Part shown: positions 62,302-64,000 of the stretch, piece after piece
Position numbering within the stretch: position 1 is the stretch's first letter
Layout of the letters: each line of letters begins with the position of its first letter
Source of the DNA: an uncultured Gammaproteobacteria bacterium
GTDB taxonomy: Bacteria > Pseudomonadota > Gammaproteobacteria > PS1 > Pseudothioglobaceae
DNA length: 64,000 bases
Assembly (NCBI GenBank): GCA_902556205.1
Contig: CACDVH010000004.1
Coordinates: forward strand, 1-64,000
Direction: 5' to 3'
Position numbers and translations under genes: made by a program
Notes under the pieces: model-generated
Database searches by the model: none
What the model was told of the DNA's origin: nothing
Seen by the model: only the letters and a program-made list of their open reading frames with translations

Positions 62302-63375
62302 TTACTTTGATTTACCAAATTGAATTTGATATATATCAAAGATAGTAATCGACATTGCAGCAATAATGGGTCCAATGAACAGACCTAAAATGCCAAACTT
62401 AATAATACCGGCGAGGGTTGAAAGGACAGTGATGAGTGTATGGTTGAGCGGGCTCTGATGTTTCATTGAGCTTGAGAGTTTCATAATGATAATTGGCCTT
62501 AACAAATTATCAATTACGGTGCCTGCTATGATTGCTCCGAAAAATATAATAATAAATGCGCTTGTTGGCTCGCCAATTGCAAACAGATAGATAGAGAGTG
62601 GAAGCCAAACCAGAACCCCTCCCAGGATTGGAATAAAGCTTGCTAGAGCCATAGCAACGCCAAAAAATAGAGCAGGCAGACCAACTATCATAACGCCAAT
62701 TGCAAAAGCAACTCCTTGCGTCATTGCCACAAGAAAAACACTGCCAACAAGTGTTAAAGAGAGGCCTGAGAATTGATTAAGCAATAAGTCATTTATCTTG
62801 TTATCCAGTGGCGAGACCTTTCTTACCTTTTCAATAAAAGAGGGCCCATCAATATAAAAATAGTAGAGCGAAAAGATAGTGATGATGACAAAAAAGATGA
62901 ACTGGCTCGAGAGGCTAGTAATACTTTTAAGGATAATGATTGAGAAATCTGTGACTCCTACAGCGATACTCTCTAAATTATTTCTAAGCGAATTATCAAG
63001 GAACTCTCGAATCGATTCTGTGAGAGGCAGGCCCATAATAATTTCATCCGTAATTCTGTTTATTTCACTGAGCTGAAAGTCGCTCTGAAGTTTATTAATG
63101 AGCGTTGTTGTCTCGATACCGCTGACAAGAAGAATATATCCCAGCGGCAGTATTAAGAGAATAGTCACAGCGAGTGTCATAATCAATGCTGATATTTTTT
63201 TCGATCTTTTCTCGGACAGACTACTAAAGCTACTATAGGTTGAAATACAGATTAAAAGTGATAAGAAGAGATAAGCTATAAAGGGAGTAAAGAGCCAGAC
63301 TAAAGCAAGGATTGAGAGAGCTAAAAGTATAAGTACTAGGCCATTGCCGTGACTATTGTCTATTTTTTCTGACAC
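62302..63375 (-). CDS. AI-2E/PerM family membrane protein
   Basis: 357 aa. About eight membrane helices in the AI-2E transporter (PerM/YdiK/TqsA) arrangement: two N-terminal helices, a long periplasmic-type loop (residues about 85-150), then a conserved core with GVMIVGLPALFFGVAMALASFIPILGGVLVWLP and the final GIIKFGILGLFIGPIIAA. Members act as exporters, sodium/proton antiporters or AI-2 transporters; substrate cannot be told here. Confidence 0.87.
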   Translation of the reverse strand: MSEKIDNSHGNGLVLILLALSILALVWLFTPFIAYLFLSLLICISTYSSFSSLSEKRSKKISALIMTLAVTILLILPLGYILLVSGIETTTLINKLQSDFQLSEINRITDEIIMGLPLTESIREFLDNSLRNNLESIAVGVTDFSIIILKSITSLSSQFIFFVIITIFSLYYFYIDGPSFIEKVRKVSPLDNKINDLLLNQFSGLSLTLVGSVFLVAMTQGVAFAIGVMIVGLPALFFGVAMALASFIPILGGVLVWLPLSIYLFAIGEPTSAFIIIFFGAIIAGTVIDNLLRPIIIMKLSSSMKHQSPLNHTLITVLSTLAGIIKFGILGLFIGPIIAAMSITIFDIYQIQFGKSK

Positions 63376-63493
63376 ATTCTCTCCTTAAAAGGGTCTTCCA
63401 AAAAAAATATAAATCCTTAATCAAAATTATATCTTAATGATGTCCTTGGGTTTGTATGATGTTTTAGTAAATAATCTTGCTTCAAATTAAAAA

Positions 63494-64000
63494 TTAACTT
63501 TCAAACAGACTTAATGTTTTATTAAATAACTCACCATTTTCGTCAGTAATTGCATCGACAGTTTCAAAATGATCAGCATTATTCACCTCAATGACCTCTA
63601 GTGAGGAAAAGTCATCAGCAAAAGCTTTGGCATAATCGAGGCTTTGTCGATGCATATCTTGGGGCTCATTGAGTCCAAAAGAAAGAATATGAGGAATATC
63701 TATAGAGGGCTTTCTATGAATTATGCTGGCTGCTTTTGCCTCTAGTAAGTCCATTCCAAGGCCATCGTTTTCTGAGCAATAAAGTATCGGCTCAAAGTCA
63801 TAAATGCCCGAAACAGCAACTGCAGCATGTAATAGATTTTTTGGTAAAGCCTGATCTTCCTGGCTCCAGTCAGTAAATAGCATCTCAGAGGTGAGATGGC
63901 CTCCAGCAGAGTGACCTAAAACATTAAAGTTGTCTCGTGAAATATTTAAATCACTTGAGTTGTTCCAAAGCCATTTGATTGCATTTCGAGCCTGAGGTGC
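63494..64000 (-). CDS. Arylformamidase-like alpha/beta hydrolase, N-terminus outside window
   Basis: The ORF track starts at an internal Met (63883), but the frame stays open to the window edge. Upstream codons read APQARNAIKWLWNNSS...NVLGHSAGGHLTSEM. GHSAGG is the nucleophile elbow of the alpha/beta-hydrolase fold. The acid is likely the Glu or Asp in SFGLNEPQDMHRQS and the base is His in NNADHFETVDAI. The G-x-E/D-x(4)-RQS and DHF pattern is that of arylformamidase (kynurenine formamidase) and its relatives. With kynU in the same window a role in kynurenine metabolism is possible but unproven. About half of the protein is missing. Confidence 0.8.
   Translation of the reverse strand, partial: APQARNAIKWLWNNSSDLNISRDNFNVLGHSAGGHLTSEMLFTDWSQEDQALPKNLLHAAVAVSGIYDFEPILYCSENDGLGMDLLEAKAASIIHRKPSIDIPHILSFGLNEPQDMHRQSLDYAKAFADDFSSLEVIEVNNADHFETVDAITDENGELFNKTLSLFES

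Overview
The window is an AT-rich, gene-dense stretch of bacterial chromosome. Nearly every base is coding, many neighbouring genes overlap by 4 bp (ATGA/TGATG type), and no gap without a gene exceeds 300 bases. Gene content points to a gammaproteobacterium: thrS-infC-rpmI-rplT-pheST-ihfA order, pdxB, a thiopurine methyltransferase family gene, DUF1249, YfgM, PpiD and the rpsF-rpsR-rplI-dnaB block. A form I RuBisCO operon with cbbQ/cbbO and a divergent cbbR shows CO2 fixation by the Calvin cycle. Together with the low GC, this suggests a marine chemolithoautotroph, perhaps of the SUP05/Thioglobus kind. That placement is inference: no sulfur-oxidation gene and no rRNA lies in the window. I see no mobile element, CRISPR array, phage gene or obvious pseudogene.

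Layout. 1-3.9 kb: tail of an iron(III) ABC importer (binding protein and permease, no ATPase) and argJ. 3.9-11.8 kb: divergent cbbR, then cbbL-cbbS, a terminator, cbbQ-cbbO, an unrecognised soluble 177-aa protein and malonyl-CoA decarboxylase. 11.8-17.2 kb: an acyltransferase-like membrane protein and a molybdenum-cofactor cluster (moeA-moaC-moaA-moaD-mogA on the minus strand, plus mobA and moaE). 17.2-24.4 kb: mixed metabolism (kynU, YczE-like, PhyH-type dioxygenase, TSUP permease, pdxB, ung, TPMT family, a cold-shock/membrane mini-protein, a lytic-transglycosylase-like lipoprotein). 24.5-36.7 kb: msbA, pyrG, a D-amino-acid dehydrogenase-like gene, the hisS-yfgM-der operon (no bamB), a 5'-nucleotidase, DUF1249, dnaB and rpsF-rpsR-rplI. 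36.7-41.1 kb: cutC, a GT51 transglycosylase, tsaB, a partial cytochrome c maturation set (ccmC, D, E, G, no ccmF at the usual place) and an HU gene. 41.1-43.4 kb: tRNA-Val and tRNA-Asp, a DoeB-like deacetylase and threonine aldolase. 43.5-50.3 kb: ppiD, DUF2721, a VOC protein, fabI, lspA, a DUF1566 protein and recJ. 50.3-54.9 kb: a secreted protein, a DUF1501 (Tat-exported) / DUF1800 pair and an MFS transporter. 55-62.3 kb: the translation operon, in which infC starts with AUU, then an unknown protein. 62.3-64 kb: an AI-2E/PerM family membrane protein and an arylformamidase-like hydrolase cut by the window edge.

How the genes work together: CbbR with a near-consensus promoter should drive cbbLS, and CbbQO reactivates RuBisCO. 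The hairpin after cbbS probably keeps the activase, the unknown protein and malonyl-CoA decarboxylase below RuBisCO level. The Moco cluster supplies a molybdoenzyme encoded elsewhere. Most of the rest is housekeeping.

The least explained parts are the 177-aa protein plus malonyl-CoA decarboxylase at the end of the RuBisCO operon, the DUF1501/DUF1800 export locus, the reduced ccm set, two 16-bp perfect palindromes in divergent intergenic regions, and two apparent promoters nested in terminators on either side of the tRNA pair. I did not find a clearly new defence or mobile system.
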